Source of the DNA: Szabonella sp046295215
GTDB taxonomy: Bacteria; Pseudomonadota; Alphaproteobacteria; Rhodobacterales; Rhodobacteraceae
Direction of reading: 5' to 3'
Length of the DNA stretch: 64,000 bases
NCBI GenBank assembly: GCA_046295215.1
Contig: JBKBNP010000008.1
Coordinates: 1 to 64,000 of the forward strand
Positions 33,802-42,254 of the stretch are shown one piece after another. The position numbers were made by a program, and so were the translations under genes. How positions within the stretch are numbered: the stretch's first letter is position 1; each line of letters opens with the position of its first letter. Below the pieces are notes generated by a model. That model did not search any database. It was given only the letters and a program-made list of their open reading frames with translations, and was not told the origin of the DNA.

Positions 33802-34662
33802 CTAGAGCCCATGCCCCCCGCCATAGCCATTGCGCGGCGGCCCCTGCCAGCCTTCCGGCGGGGCGACAGGGCGGAACACCTCCACCAACAGCGGATGGCA
33901 GGCGGCACTGTCCGACGAATGTTCCGCCGAACAATCGCCCCCCGGACAGGCCGACAGCCCGCCCAGAAGGTCGATCTCGGCAAAAAACTCCAGATAATCC
34001 CCGGGCCGCACGGGCGAGGCTTTCATGAAATACTGCCCCGTATCGCGGGTGAAGCCGGTACACATGAACACATTCAGCACATCATGGACATGCCGCTCCG
34101 CCTCGGCCAGCGGCAGCCCCGTCTCGGCGGCCAGCGCGCGGGTCAGGTTGGAATGGCAGCAGTGGTGATACTGCCCGCCCGACAGCAGGTTGTGCGTGTA
34201 GGGATCGCAGCGTGTGCCGATAACGTCATGCACCGATCCGCCGAAACCGTCGAACCCATACCAGTCCAGCGTGTCCTCGGTGATCGTGGCCATCGGACGC
34301 AGATGCGGAAAGGATGACCACATCCGGTCCCCCGTCGACAGATGCGTGCCATGCAGCGCGCGGGTCTTGCCGGAATAGAACCGTTCCGACAGATCCGCCG
34401 CTGCCCAGAGGTTCAGATCCCCGACCTGCGGCCCCTCCACCGAAGCTATGCGAAAGAAGTGACCGGCCGGAACGCTGAAACAGCGCGCCTCGCGCGGCGG
34501 CACCAGCAGCGAACCTGTCGCTTTCCAACCCTCCCGCGCGGCCTGCAACGCGGCAAGGTTCGGGCGCGGCAGCGTTTCGACCGGATAGCAGATCACAGGG
34601 GCCCGCGCGCGGCGGGCGTCGGCATCGGCGGGCGGGGCATGGCTGGGGCGGTCGGGCTTCAT
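33802..34662 (-). CDS. DUF1989 family protein (urea carboxylase-associated type)
   Basis: 286 residues. The central region matches DUF1989 proteins found beside urea carboxylase and in other amine pathways: VPAGHFFRIASVEGPQVGDLNLW, then TRALHGTHLSTGDRMWS, and a His/Cys-rich QYHHCCHSN segment. No urea carboxylase gene is nearby, so the function is open. I start at the ATG at 34662; the open frame extends 18 codons further but with no better site. Confidence 0.82.
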   Translation of the reverse strand: MKPDRPSHAPPADADARRARAPVICYPVETLPRPNLAALQAAREGWKATGSLLVPPREARCFSVPAGHFFRIASVEGPQVGDLNLWAAADLSERFYSGKTRALHGTHLSTGDRMWSSFPHLRPMATITEDTLDWYGFDGFGGSVHDVIGTRCDPYTHNLLSGGQYHHCCHSNLTRALAAETGLPLAEAERHVHDVLNVFMCTGFTRDTGQYFMKASPVRPGDYLEFFAEIDLLGGLSACPGGDCSAEHSSDSAACHPLLVEVFRPVAPPEGWQGPPRNGYGGGHGL

Positions 34663-34694
34663 CGCTCGATCCTTGCGCACCGCCCCCTTCGGCG

Positions 34695-34898
34695 TCAAGT
34701 GCGCCCCCGCAGGCAATCGCGCGGGCTTTTGCCGGGTGGCAGATCCACCTCCGCCCCGCAGGCGGCACAGCGAAAATGGCCCGCGCCGCCCGCCCGGTCC
34801 AGCCGCCAGCGGCAGGTCCGGGTCAGCGTCGATCCGCGCCGCGCCAGCCAGAGCCAGACCAGAACCGACAGCAACAGAAGCGCCAGCAGGACGAACAT
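34695..34898 (-). CDS. Small membrane-anchored protein with a cysteine (zinc ribbon-like) motif
   Basis: 67 residues: one N-terminal transmembrane helix (VLLALLLLSVLVWLWLA), then a basic stretch and cysteines at CRW, CAAC and DCLRG that could bind zinc. It lies 32 bases upstream of the DUF1989 gene on the same strand. No family recognised. Coding is supported by the clear helix-plus-cysteine pattern, but the gene is short and unproven. Confidence 0.5.
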   Translation of the reverse strand: MFVLLALLLLSVLVWLWLARRGSTLTRTCRWRLDRAGGAGHFRCAACGAEVDLPPGKSPRDCLRGRT

Positions 34899-34919
34899 GT
34901 CACCCCTTCCCGCCGCGCG

Positions 34920-34958
34920 CTTTCATCCTGGCCCAAATACCTCCGCCGGAGGCATCCG
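34920..34958 (+). repeat. Dispersed intergenic repeat, short variant, inverted copy of 31263-31301
   Basis: CTTTCATCCTGGCCCAAATA then CCTCCGCCGGAGG, which forms a 6-bp stem. One base differs from the copy at 31263-31301. It lies after sdhB, between it and the small membrane protein gene. Confidence 0.75.
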
Positions 34959-34987
34959 ACGCCGGTCGCCTCCGTGGCAGGTGCAGA

Positions 34988-35767
34988 TCAGACGATCCGC
35001 TCCACCATCTGTTTCTTGATCGAGGCAATCGCCTTGGCCGGGTTCAACCCTTTGGGGCAGGTCTTGGCGCAGTTCATGATGGTGTGGCAGCGATAGAGCT
35101 TGAAGGGATCCTCCAACTGGTCCAGCCGTTCCGGCGTCGCCTCGTCGCGGCTGTCCACGATCCAGCGCCAGGCGTGCAGCAGCGCCGCCGGGCCAAGATA
35201 GCGGTCGGAATTCCACCAATAGCTCGGGCAGGAGGTCGAACAGCAGGCGCACATCACACATTCATAAAGCCCGTCGAGTTTCTCGCGGTCCGCGATCGAC
35301 TGCTTCCATTCCTTTGCGGGCGTATTCGACTCGGTCTCCAGCCAGGGCATGATCGAGGCGTGCTGCGCATAGAAATGCGTGAGGTCGGGGATCAGATCCT
35401 TGACCACCGGCAAATGCGGCAGAGGATAGATCTTCACATCGCCCTTCACCTCGTCGAGCCCGTAGATACAGGCCAGGGTGTTGATGCCGTCGATGTTCAT
35501 GGCACAGGATCCACAGATCCCCTCGCGGCAGGATCGCCGGAAGGTCAGCGTCGGGTCGATCTCGTTCTTGATCTTGATGAGCGCGTCCAGAATCATCGGG
35601 CCGCAGCTGTCCATGTCCACGAAATAGGTATCTACCCGGGGGTTTTCGCCATCATCCGGGGTCCAGCGATAGATCTGGAACTTGCGCAGGTTCGACGCGC
35701 CCTCCGGCTTCGGCCAGGTCTTGCCGGTGCGGATGGTGGAGTTTTTCGGCAAAGTGAACTGAACCAT
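34988..35767 (-). CDS. sdhB: Succinate dehydrogenase iron-sulfur subunit
   Basis: The 259-residue protein carries electrons from SdhA to quinone. The N-terminal [2Fe-2S] domain has CREGICGSCAMNIDG with the last cysteine in LACI. The C-terminal domain has CVMCACCSTSCPSYWW and CHTIMNCAKTCPKGLNPAKAI for the [4Fe-4S] and [3Fe-4S] clusters. It starts 3 bases after the last of three small exported-protein genes that separate it from sdhA. Length is normal. Confidence 0.97.
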   Translation of the reverse strand: MVQFTLPKNSTIRTGKTWPKPEGASNLRKFQIYRWTPDDGENPRVDTYFVDMDSCGPMILDALIKIKNEIDPTLTFRRSCREGICGSCAMNIDGINTLACIYGLDEVKGDVKIYPLPHLPVVKDLIPDLTHFYAQHASIMPWLETESNTPAKEWKQSIADREKLDGLYECVMCACCSTSCPSYWWNSDRYLGPAALLHAWRWIVDSRDEATPERLDQLEDPFKLYRCHTIMNCAKTCPKGLNPAKAIASIKKQMVERIV

Positions 35768-35770
35768 GGG

Positions 35771-36073
35771 TCATCCCTTCCAGTCGGTGCGGGTGTAAAG
35801 TGGCTGCGACGGCGGCAGGCCGGAGCGGTTGAGAACGCAGCGGGCATAGACCTCGGACGGGTCGCGTCGCAGCAGGAAATCAGAAGAAACACCGACATTC
35901 ACCCGCGCACGCGTGCCCCCGCTGCCCGCACCGATGGCGACATCGCCCCTCGGACGGCTGGCAAGTTCTGCGTCGCGCAGACAGTCCCGCTCGGCCCGTT
36001 CCAGCGGCACCGGCGCGCAGGCGGCAAACGTGGCACCGGCCAGCCCGGCCAAGGCAATGCCCGCGCGTGTCAT
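35771..36073 (-). CDS. Small predicted lipoprotein within the sdh operon
   Basis: 100 residues. The start is an ATG at 36073 overlapping the upstream stop (ATGA). A signal peptide with a lipobox-like LAGATFAAC precedes CAPVPLERAERDC. The mature part has a pair of further cysteines (DCLRD, ARCVLNRSG) and DPSEVYARC. No domain recognised. It ends 3 bases before sdhB, so it is surely co-transcribed with succinate dehydrogenase. Confidence 0.78.
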   Translation of the reverse strand: MTRAGIALAGLAGATFAACAPVPLERAERDCLRDAELASRPRGDVAIGAGSGGTRARVNVGVSSDFLLRRDPSEVYARCVLNRSGLPPSQPLYTRTDWKG

Positions 36074-36393
36074 GCCGAAAGCCCCGGCAGGCCAAGCCGC
36101 GCCACGCATTGCACCGTGCCGGGACGGCGCAGCACATCGGCCACGATCCCGACCGTGCGCGTGCCCGCCCGCGTGCCGATGTCGCGGGCCAGGATCTGCA
36201 GTTCCGCCCCGGTGGCATTGTCGATCACGCAGGCAGTCACCTGTTCGGCCTGCGTCTCGGGCAGGCGCTGGCCGACCACCGGCAGGATCACCGATTTTGC
36301 CGCCGCCCGTGTCACATCCTCTGCCACCTGTTGCGGAGAACAGGCGGCCAGAAGGCCCAGAGCGAGCCCGAGAACGGCGGGAAAACGACACAT
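36070..36393 (-). CDS. Small predicted lipoprotein within the sdh operon
   Basis: 107 residues: signal peptide FPAVLGLALGLLAAC with a good lipobox (LAAC), then SPQQVAEDVTRAAAKSV, a short Cys-containing VTACVIDN and a C-terminal QCVARLGLPG. The stop overlaps the start of the next gene. Function unknown; its position between sdhA and sdhB, and the secretion signal, are the only clues. Confidence 0.8.
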   Translation of the reverse strand: MCRFPAVLGLALGLLAACSPQQVAEDVTRAAAKSVILPVVGQRLPETQAEQVTACVIDNATGAELQILARDIGTRAGTRTVGIVADVLRRPGTVQCVARLGLPGLSA

Positions 36394-36401
36394 CTTTCCG
36401 G

Positions 36402-36752
36402 TCAGCCCCCGAACCGGGTCGCGTTGCAGACATAGCCAGTGCCCCCGACCATCACGAGCGCACAGTCCGGGCGTGGCCCGCGCCGGTGGATCACAGGCAC
36501 CACGATGGTCCGCGCGGCCCGCACCGAAACATACGCACCCTGCCCCCGCGTATAGGCAAGGCAGGAATTGTAGATCGCCTCGGCAGTGCCGGGACGACGC
36601 GAGCGCGCATCGCGTTCAGAGGCATAGCCCCCCTGAAGCCGCAGGTTGGCCTGAAACTCGGCGCGGCAGTCATCCTGCGTCACGACCGTCTGCGCCGGGG
36701 CGGCGACGGTCAGGGCAAGCAGGGCAGCAACGGACAGAATGGCAGCTTTCAT
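36402..36752 (-). CDS. Small exported protein within the sdh operon
   Basis: 116 residues with a cleavable signal peptide (ILSVAALLALTVAAPAQ). The mature part has four cysteines spaced as in DDCRAEFQ, NSCLAYTR, PDCALVMV and YVCNATRF, suggesting two disulfides in the periplasm. The ATG shares one base with the sdhA stop (TGATG). No family recognised. Confidence 0.8.
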   Translation of the reverse strand: MKAAILSVAALLALTVAAPAQTVVTQDDCRAEFQANLRLQGGYASERDARSRRPGTAEAIYNSCLAYTRGQGAYVSVRAARTIVVPVIHRRGPRPDCALVMVGGTGYVCNATRFGG

Positions 36753-38554
36753 CAGTAGACCCTCGCTTTGGGCGCGATCTTCTTGAGGTCGATCCCGCCA
36801 TCTTCCTGTTTCGTCAATGGCTCAAGGTGAACCGGACGCGAGGATAGCCGAACATCGGTGCCATTGACATATGCAAGGCTGTGAACGCGCCAGTTCACAT
36901 CGTCACGGTTGGGCCAGTCCTCATGCGCATGGGCGCCACGGCTTTCCTTGCGCGCCTCGGCGGCGACGATGGTGGCCAGCGCGTTCGGCATCAGGTTGGT
37001 CAGTTCCAGCGTCTCCATCAGGTCGGAGTTCCAGATCAGGCTGCGGTCGGTGACGCCCAGATCATCCATCTTGGCGGCGATGTCGGTCATCTTCTCCACG
37101 CCTTCGGCGAGCGTCTTGTCGGTGCGGAACACGGCGGCATCGGCCTGCATCGTCGTCTGCATCTCCAGCCGCAATTCGGCGGTCGGGATGGCCCCCTTGG
37201 CATGGCGCAACCCGTCGAACCGGTCAAAGGCGCGCTCCACCTCGGCCACGTTGACGGGACGGTTGCGTTCCTTCGGGTCCACGATCTCGCCCGCGCGGAT
37301 CGCCGCCGCCCGGCCGAACACCACAAGGTCGATGAGGCTGTTCGACCCGAGCCGGTTCGCGCCATGCACGCTTGCACAGGCCGCCTCGCCCACGGCCATC
37401 AGGCCGGGGAACACCGCATCGGGATTGTCGGCGGTGGGGTTCAGCACTTCGCCCCAGTAATTCGTGGGGATGCCGCCCATGTTGTAGTGGACGGTTGGCA
37501 GAACGGGGATCGGTTCGCGGGTCACATCCACCCCGGCAAAGACGCGGGCGGATTCCGAAATGCCGGGCAGGCGCAGGTCCAGCGCCTCTTTCGGCAGGTG
37601 GTTCAGGTGCAGATGGATGTGATCCTTGTTCGGCCCCACGCCGCGGCCTTCGCGGATCTCGATGGTCATGCAGCGCGATACCACATCACGGCTGGCCAGA
37701 TCCTTGTAGGTCGGCGCATAGCGTTCCATGAACCGCTCGCCCTCGGAATTGGTGAGGTAGCCGCCCTCGCCCCGCGCGCCTTCGGTAATCAGGCAGCCCG
37801 CGCCATAGATGCCGGTCGGGTGGAACTGCACAAATTCCATATCCTGCAAGGGCAGTCCCGCGCGCGCCACCATCCCGTTGCCATCCCCGGTGCAGGTATG
37901 GGCGGAGGTCGCGCTGAAATAGGCGCGCCCGTAACCGCCCGTGGCCAGCACCACCATCTTGGCGTTGAACACATGCATCGTGCCATCATCGAGCTTCCAG
38001 GCCACGACCCCGGTGCAGCGCCCGTCGGTCATGACAAGGTCAAGCGCGAAGTATTCGATGTAAAATTCGGCCTTCTGCTTCAGGCTCTGACCATAAAGCG
38101 TATGCAGCATGGCGTGGCCGGTGCGGTCGGCGGCAGCACAGGTGCGCTGCACAGGGGGGCCTTCGCCGAATTCGGTGGTGTGGCCGCCGAAGGGGCGCTG
38201 ATAGATGCGGCCATCCTCGGTGCGGCTGAACGGCACGCCGTAATGCTCCAGCTCGTAAACCGCCTTGGGCGCCTCGCGCGCAAGGTATTCCATCGCGTCC
38301 GTATCGCCCAGCCAGTCCGACCCCTTGACCGTGTCATACATGTGCCACTGCCAGTTGTCGGGGCCCATGTTCGACAGGCTGGCCGCAATGCCGCCCTGTG
38401 CCGCGACCGTATGGCTGCGGGTCGGGAACACCTTGGTCACGCAGGCGGTGCGCAGGCCGGCCTCGGCCATGCCCAGCGTCGCACGCAGGCCCGCGCCCCC
38501 GGCCCCCACCACGACCACGTCATATTCATGCACTTCATAGGGATAGGCAGTCAT
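36752..38554 (-). CDS. sdhA: Succinate dehydrogenase flavoprotein subunit
   Basis: 600 residues; oxidises succinate to fumarate in the TCA cycle. The FAD-binding GAGGAGLRATLGMAEAG, the covalent-FAD histidine in RSHTVAAQGG, the active-site FVQFHPTGIYGAGCLITEGARGEGG region and the catalytic Arg/His segment NMGGIPTNYWGEV are visible. AAGGATCTGAC lies before the ATG at 38554, 10 bases past sdhD. Normal length. Confidence 0.97.
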   Translation of the reverse strand: MTAYPYEVHEYDVVVVGAGGAGLRATLGMAEAGLRTACVTKVFPTRSHTVAAQGGIAASLSNMGPDNWQWHMYDTVKGSDWLGDTDAMEYLAREAPKAVYELEHYGVPFSRTEDGRIYQRPFGGHTTEFGEGPPVQRTCAAADRTGHAMLHTLYGQSLKQKAEFYIEYFALDLVMTDGRCTGVVAWKLDDGTMHVFNAKMVVLATGGYGRAYFSATSAHTCTGDGNGMVARAGLPLQDMEFVQFHPTGIYGAGCLITEGARGEGGYLTNSEGERFMERYAPTYKDLASRDVVSRCMTIEIREGRGVGPNKDHIHLHLNHLPKEALDLRLPGISESARVFAGVDVTREPIPVLPTVHYNMGGIPTNYWGEVLNPTADNPDAVFPGLMAVGEAACASVHGANRLGSNSLIDLVVFGRAAAIRAGEIVDPKERNRPVNVAEVERAFDRFDGLRHAKGAIPTAELRLEMQTTMQADAAVFRTDKTLAEGVEKMTDIAAKMDDLGVTDRSLIWNSDLMETLELTNLMPNALATIVAAEARKESRGAHAHEDWPNRDDVNWRVHSLAYVNGTDVRLSSRPVHLEPLTKQEDGGIDLKKIAPKARVY

Positions 38555-38564
38555 GTCAGATCCT

Positions 38565-38936
38565 TCAGAGCGCGATGCGGGCCAGGGCGTAGAGCCCGGT
38601 CGCAATCACCGCATAGGAAATCGAATGGGCGAAGATGATGAGAACCTTGCGCGTGGTCCCGCGCCAGTAATCCTCGATCATGCCGGTCGCGCCCTTGGCG
38701 AAATGGCGCATGCCGACAAAGATCACCAGCCCGGTGAGGATCGCCGGGAAGGGACGGGAGAAGGTCGCAACCACCTCTTCATGGCTCTGCCCCAGCGCCG
38801 AGCCGAAGATATAGACCCAGACCGGCAGCAGGAAGGCGAGGCCCACGGCGGAGACGGTCATATACCAGTGATGTTCCGTGCCGGTGCCCGAAGCCCCCTT
38901 GCCCACTGCGCGCTTGCGATCGGTGAGATAACCCAT
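38565..38936 (-). CDS. sdhD: Succinate dehydrogenase membrane anchor subunit D
   Basis: 123 residues with three helices (VGLAFLLPVWVYIFGSAL, AILTGLVIFVGMRHFAKG, LIIFAHSISYAVIATGLYAL). The histidine in GMRHFAKG is in the position expected for the heme or quinone site. It lies 13 bases after sdhC and 10 before sdhA. Confidence 0.93.
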   Translation of the reverse strand: MGYLTDRKRAVGKGASGTGTEHHWYMTVSAVGLAFLLPVWVYIFGSALGQSHEEVVATFSRPFPAILTGLVIFVGMRHFAKGATGMIEDYWRGTTRKVLIIFAHSISYAVIATGLYALARIAL

Positions 38937-38949
38937 GCTTGCGGCCCCC

Positions 38950-39336
38950 TTATTGCACGATCAGGATGGTGAGCACGGTCAGCACGACCGACCCCACCAG
39001 ACAGGCGATGCCCAGCTTCTCGGCCGTTTCGACCTCAAGCCCGCGCCCGGAGTCGAACCACAGATGCCGCAGTCCGGCGAGGTAGTGATACCAGAGCGCC
39101 AGCGCCGAAGCCGCAAAGACCAGATTGCCGAACCATGACGAAACCACCGCGTTGGCCGTCGCAAAGGACTCGGGTCCGGTTGCCGCCGCCAGCAACCACC
39201 AGACCGCCAGCACCGTCGCCACGATCAGCCCGTTGCCGGTGATCCGCGTCAGGATGGAGGTGAAGGAGGTCAGTTGCGGGCGATAGATCTGCAAATGAGG
39301 GGAAAGGGGTCGTTCGACCCGCTTCGCTTCTGCCAT
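38950..39336 (-). CDS. sdhC: Succinate dehydrogenase cytochrome b556 subunit
   Basis: 128 residues with the family signature RPLSPHLQIYRPQLTSFTSILTRITG and the heme-binding histidine in YHYLAGLRHLWFD. Three transmembrane helices. The start at 39336 has AAAAAGGGAACCGAC upstream; the frame is open further upstream but that part is not SdhC-like. First gene of sdhCDA-x-x-x-B. A double palindrome lies 147-185 bases upstream. Confidence 0.94.
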   Translation of the reverse strand: MAEAKRVERPLSPHLQIYRPQLTSFTSILTRITGNGLIVATVLAVWWLLAAATGPESFATANAVVSSWFGNLVFAASALALWYHYLAGLRHLWFDSGRGLEVETAEKLGIACLVGSVVLTVLTILIVQ

Positions 39337-39482
39337 GTCGGTTCCCTTTTTGCCGTGCCTTGCCCGGAGGATGCCGGGGTCGAAGGCGGGTGTTTTCCTT
39401 TTCAATAGCGTTTTTTTTGGCGGAGTCACGCGCGAAGGCACTGAAAATGCGCAGGGCGCGGCGCTTGAGATGATAAATTCCG

Positions 39483-39521
39483 GATTTGTGATCACACTAT
39501 TTTTCTGCGTGATCACAAATC
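39483..39521. promoter_or_regulatory. Double palindrome upstream of sdhC, candidate operator pair
   Basis: GATTTGTGATCAC (39483-39495) and its exact inverted copy GTGATCACAAATC (39509-39521) are separated by 13 bases. Each arm contains the palindrome GTGATCAC, and the centres of the two palindromes are 21 bases apart, two helical turns. This is the arrangement expected for cooperative binding of two regulator dimers on one face of DNA. It lies 147 bases upstream of sdhC and 74 bases past the stop of the porin gene. The regulator is unknown; the whole could also fold as a 13-bp stem in RNA. Confidence 0.65.
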
Positions 39522-39594
39522 TGTCGCATAGAAAAGGGGCCGGAGCCTGTGGCCCCGCCCCCCTTTGCCATCCTGCCCGCGCGCTGAGTCGTCG

Positions 39595-40236
39595 TCAGCG
39601 GATCGCGAAGCTGAAATCCATCGAGGCCACCAGCCGCCCCTTGCTGATGTTCGTGTCGTGCCAGGCCAGCCCAAGCGAGACATTGTCGTTGACCGCGTAG
39701 CTGCCGCCGACCTGCCAGTAGCGATGGCCACCCTTGCTGAGCTTGCCGATCCTCGCGTCCACCGAAAGCTGATCGGTGAAGGCAAAGGCCGCATTGAGGC
39801 TGGTGTTTGTGACTTTCGCTTTTGGGTCATAGGCCACCTTGCCCCCGAGGCTCAGCTGGTCAGTGACGGCATATCCCATTTCGAGATAGACCTCCCCGCA
39901 GCAATCCACGTTCGGACTGCGATAGAAATACCGCGCATAGCCAAGGTCATAGCTGAACTTGCCGACCTCGTTGCGGTAGCCGACATAGAGATCGATCTCG
40001 GCAGAGGATCCGATGAGGGTCTTGGACACGTTGGAGGCCCATACGCCGGCATAAAATCCGTTCACCTCGGCCTCGACCCAGGGCTGCAAGGCAAACCCAT
40101 CGGATTGTTCAATCCCGCTGGACATGTAGCGACTGGTCAGGGTGGCCCCTGCAGAAACGGATATTTCCTGCGCCTGAACGGCGCCTGACATGGGCAACAA
40201 TGCCAGCAAGGCAGTAGAAGCAAGGAAACGACGCAT
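39595..40236 (-). CDS. TorF-family putative porin
   Basis: The 213-residue protein has a signal peptide (FLASTALLALLPMSGAVQAQ) and alternating-strand sequence typical of small outer-membrane barrels: ISVSAGATLTSRYMSSGIEQSDGFALQP, GKFSYDLGYARYFYRSPN, EVYLEMGYAVTDQLSLGG, and a final strand ending in an aromatic-rich SMDFSFAIR. These match the TIGR02001/TorF group, proposed to be porins. GGAGGTCAAAC precedes the ATG at 40236. Cargo unknown. Confidence 0.85.
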   Translation of the reverse strand: MRRFLASTALLALLPMSGAVQAQEISVSAGATLTSRYMSSGIEQSDGFALQPWVEAEVNGFYAGVWASNVSKTLIGSSAEIDLYVGYRNEVGKFSYDLGYARYFYRSPNVDCCGEVYLEMGYAVTDQLSLGGKVAYDPKAKVTNTSLNAAFAFTDQLSVDARIGKLSKGGHRYWQVGGSYAVNDNVSLGLAWHDTNISKGRLVASMDFSFAIR

Positions 40237-40405
40237 GTTTGACCTCCGGATCACGCCATCTTCACGGAAATATCAGCATGGCGGCGTGATTCCGGGCAGG
40301 GGGGCACAGAGAAATTGTCCGGCCCATGCCGGATTGTCACAGTTCAATGACGGATTTCCGCGCGGAACCGATCCGCGCTGCCTCAATCCGGGTCGGAACA
40401 AGAAC

Positions 40406-41437
40406 TCAGACCGGCATCAGCGCCCAGTAGTCGAGATCGAGCAGCACCTCGGGCGCGTATTTTCCGTCAGGGCCGCGCAGGGTGAAGGGGACGGCGCCAT
40501 GCTTCACCGCAACTGTCCGCAGCCGGATCGCGCCGACGCCGGGGGCGGCGGTTTCCGTCTTGTCCAGCACTTCGGACCATGCCCGCACCGTGTCGCCCGC
40601 AAAGCAGGGGTTGGCATGGGCACCCGCATTCAGCGCCACGATCATCTGCGCATTGGCGAGCCCGTTGAACGAGATTGCACGTGCAAGGCTGATGACATGG
40701 CCGCCATAGATCAGGCGACGGCCATCCGCGCGGAAAGTGGCGTCGAAATGGACCTTGGCGGTGTTCTGCCAGAGCCGCGTCGCCATCATATGTTCGGCTT
40801 CCTCGATCGTCACGCCGTCCACATGGTCGATCTGCTCTCCGACTGTGTAGTCCGACAGACGATGCGGCTCTCCGGCGAGGGTAAAATCGTAGCGGGTAAA
40901 ATCCAGCCCCTTCGGCACCACCAGATCGGCGGCGGCGACAGCCGGGGCAAGGTCGGGCACGGCTGTTTCCGGCGCGGGGGCGGCGGGGTCGCCCTTGCGC
41001 AGCATGACCCAGCGGACATAGTCCATCAGCACCTCATCGTGCGGATTGAGCCCGGTCGTGCGCACCCAGACCACGCCCGAATTGCCGCTGGAGTTTTCCT
41101 TGAGCCCGATCACAGTGGAGCGCGCACGGATCGTGTCGCCCGGCCACAAGGGGGTGATCCAGCGCCCCTCGGCATAGCCGAGATTGGCGATCGCATTGAG
41201 GCTGATGTCCGGCACGGTCTTGCCAAACACGGTGTGGAAGGTCACGAGATCATCCAGCGGGCTGAAGGGCAGGCCACAGGATTGCGCGAAAGCGTCGGAG
41301 GAATGCAGCGCGTGGCGCGCGGGGTAGAGCGCGTGGTAAAGCGCGCGCTCCCCCATCTTGATCGTGCGCGGCACGGCGTGGTCGATGGTCTGGCCGAGGC
41401 GGTAATCCTCGAAAAACCGGCCGGGGTTGGTTTTCAT
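40406..41437 (-). CDS. mch: Mesaconyl-CoA hydratase (beta-methylmalyl-CoA dehydratase)
   Basis: 343 residues with two MaoC-like hotdog domains. Landmarks are GRFFEDYRLGQTIDHAVPRTI, HSSDAFAQSCGLPFSPLDDL, the RSTVIGLKENSSGNSGVVWV region, and in the second half the hydratase motif FDATFRADGRRLIYGGHVIS. Length and architecture equal the ethylmalonyl-CoA pathway enzyme known from Rhodobacter sphaeroides, which interconverts mesaconyl-C1-CoA and beta-methylmalyl-CoA. Co-oriented with the malyl-CoA lyase homologue two genes upstream. That context strongly supports the assignment. Confidence 0.92.
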   Translation of the reverse strand: MKTNPGRFFEDYRLGQTIDHAVPRTIKMGERALYHALYPARHALHSSDAFAQSCGLPFSPLDDLVTFHTVFGKTVPDISLNAIANLGYAEGRWITPLWPGDTIRARSTVIGLKENSSGNSGVVWVRTTGLNPHDEVLMDYVRWVMLRKGDPAAPAPETAVPDLAPAVAAADLVVPKGLDFTRYDFTLAGEPHRLSDYTVGEQIDHVDGVTIEEAEHMMATRLWQNTAKVHFDATFRADGRRLIYGGHVISLARAISFNGLANAQMIVALNAGAHANPCFAGDTVRAWSEVLDKTETAAPGVGAIRLRTVAVKHGAVPFTLRGPDGKYAPEVLLDLDYWALMPV

Positions 41438-41455
41438 GTCGGTGGCCCTTCGCGC

Positions 41456-41659
41456 CTATTGCTCGCCCAGTTTGAGGTCGGGGGAATAGTCACCCGGCAC
41501 CTCTTTCACCACGGCCTGCCCGCAGCGCATGACGCCGCGCGCGCCGTCAAAGGCATAGGTCGGCGGGCCTTGCAGCGCCCAGCCCTTGTCCAGCGCCGCC
41601 GTGACCTTGTGGCAGAAGGCCGACGTGTCATCCTCGGTCAGAAAGCGATAGAGTTTCAT
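41456..41659 (-). CDS. DUF1737 domain protein
   Basis: 67 residues: KLYRFLTEDDTSAFCHKVTAAL and GWALQGPPTYAFDG, the DUF1737 signature, then a short conserved VMRCGQAVVKEV. A small soluble protein of unknown role, placed 4 bases after nnrU and 18 before mch. Confidence 0.85.
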   Translation of the reverse strand: MKLYRFLTEDDTSAFCHKVTAALDKGWALQGPPTYAFDGARGVMRCGQAVVKEVPGDYSPDLKLGEQ

Positions 41660-41663
41660 GGTC

Positions 41664-42218
41664 TTACCCCCAGGGCTGCACGCCCAGCCAATTGTGGATC
41701 AGCATGACCACCACCACAACGACCAGCGTGGCGACCACGGCGATGGCTTCCTTAGCCACAGGGGCCGGGGCGGGCGGGGTCCAGGCGCGTTGCGCCTTGT
41801 TGATGCGGATCACGCTGACCACGGCCCAGGCCAGCAGCCCGCCGAAGAGGATGAGCGAGGCCAGATCACCGTTCACCAAGAGATGCGCGACGGCCCAGAT
41901 CTTCACGGCGGTCAGTTGCGGGTGGCGGATCTTGCGGGTGATCGCGGTTTTCAACCCCGAGGCGGCATAGAGGTAGAAGGCCAGCACCATCAGAAGGTTG
42001 TTGAGATGCGTGAGGACGGGGGGCGAGGACCAGAGGGGCACGAAATCCGCCCCGCGATAGCCGACGATCATCAGCACCACCGAGGCCAGCAAAAGAACGG
42101 TTATCAGCCCCTTGCCGCCCTCGCCCATGGCCGCGCGCCGCGCCGGGGCCAGCCGCTTGAACAGATGCGCGCCCGCCCAGAGGGCCACCCCGAGGATCAG
42201 AACCACCATCATCATCAT
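41664..42218 (-). CDS. NnrU family membrane protein
   Basis: 184 residues with about six transmembrane helices. LILGVALWAGAHLFKRLAP and IRHPQLTAVKIWAVAHLLVNGDLASLILFGGLLAWA are the NnrU signature; the histidines in GAHLF, RHPQ and AVAHLL are conserved in the family and could bind heme. The gene opens with four consecutive ATG codons after AAGGGAGAGCGGCA, so the exact start is ambiguous by up to three residues. NnrU was named from denitrification loci; here it sits inside a central carbon operon. Confidence 0.85.
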   Translation of the reverse strand: MMMMVVLILGVALWAGAHLFKRLAPARRAAMGEGGKGLITVLLLASVVLMIVGYRGADFVPLWSSPPVLTHLNNLLMVLAFYLYAASGLKTAITRKIRHPQLTAVKIWAVAHLLVNGDLASLILFGGLLAWAVVSVIRINKAQRAWTPPAPAPVAKEAIAVVATLVVVVVVMLIHNWLGVQPWG

Positions 42219-42254
42219 TGCCGCTCTCCCTTGCTTGCCCGCCCCCGGAATGGG

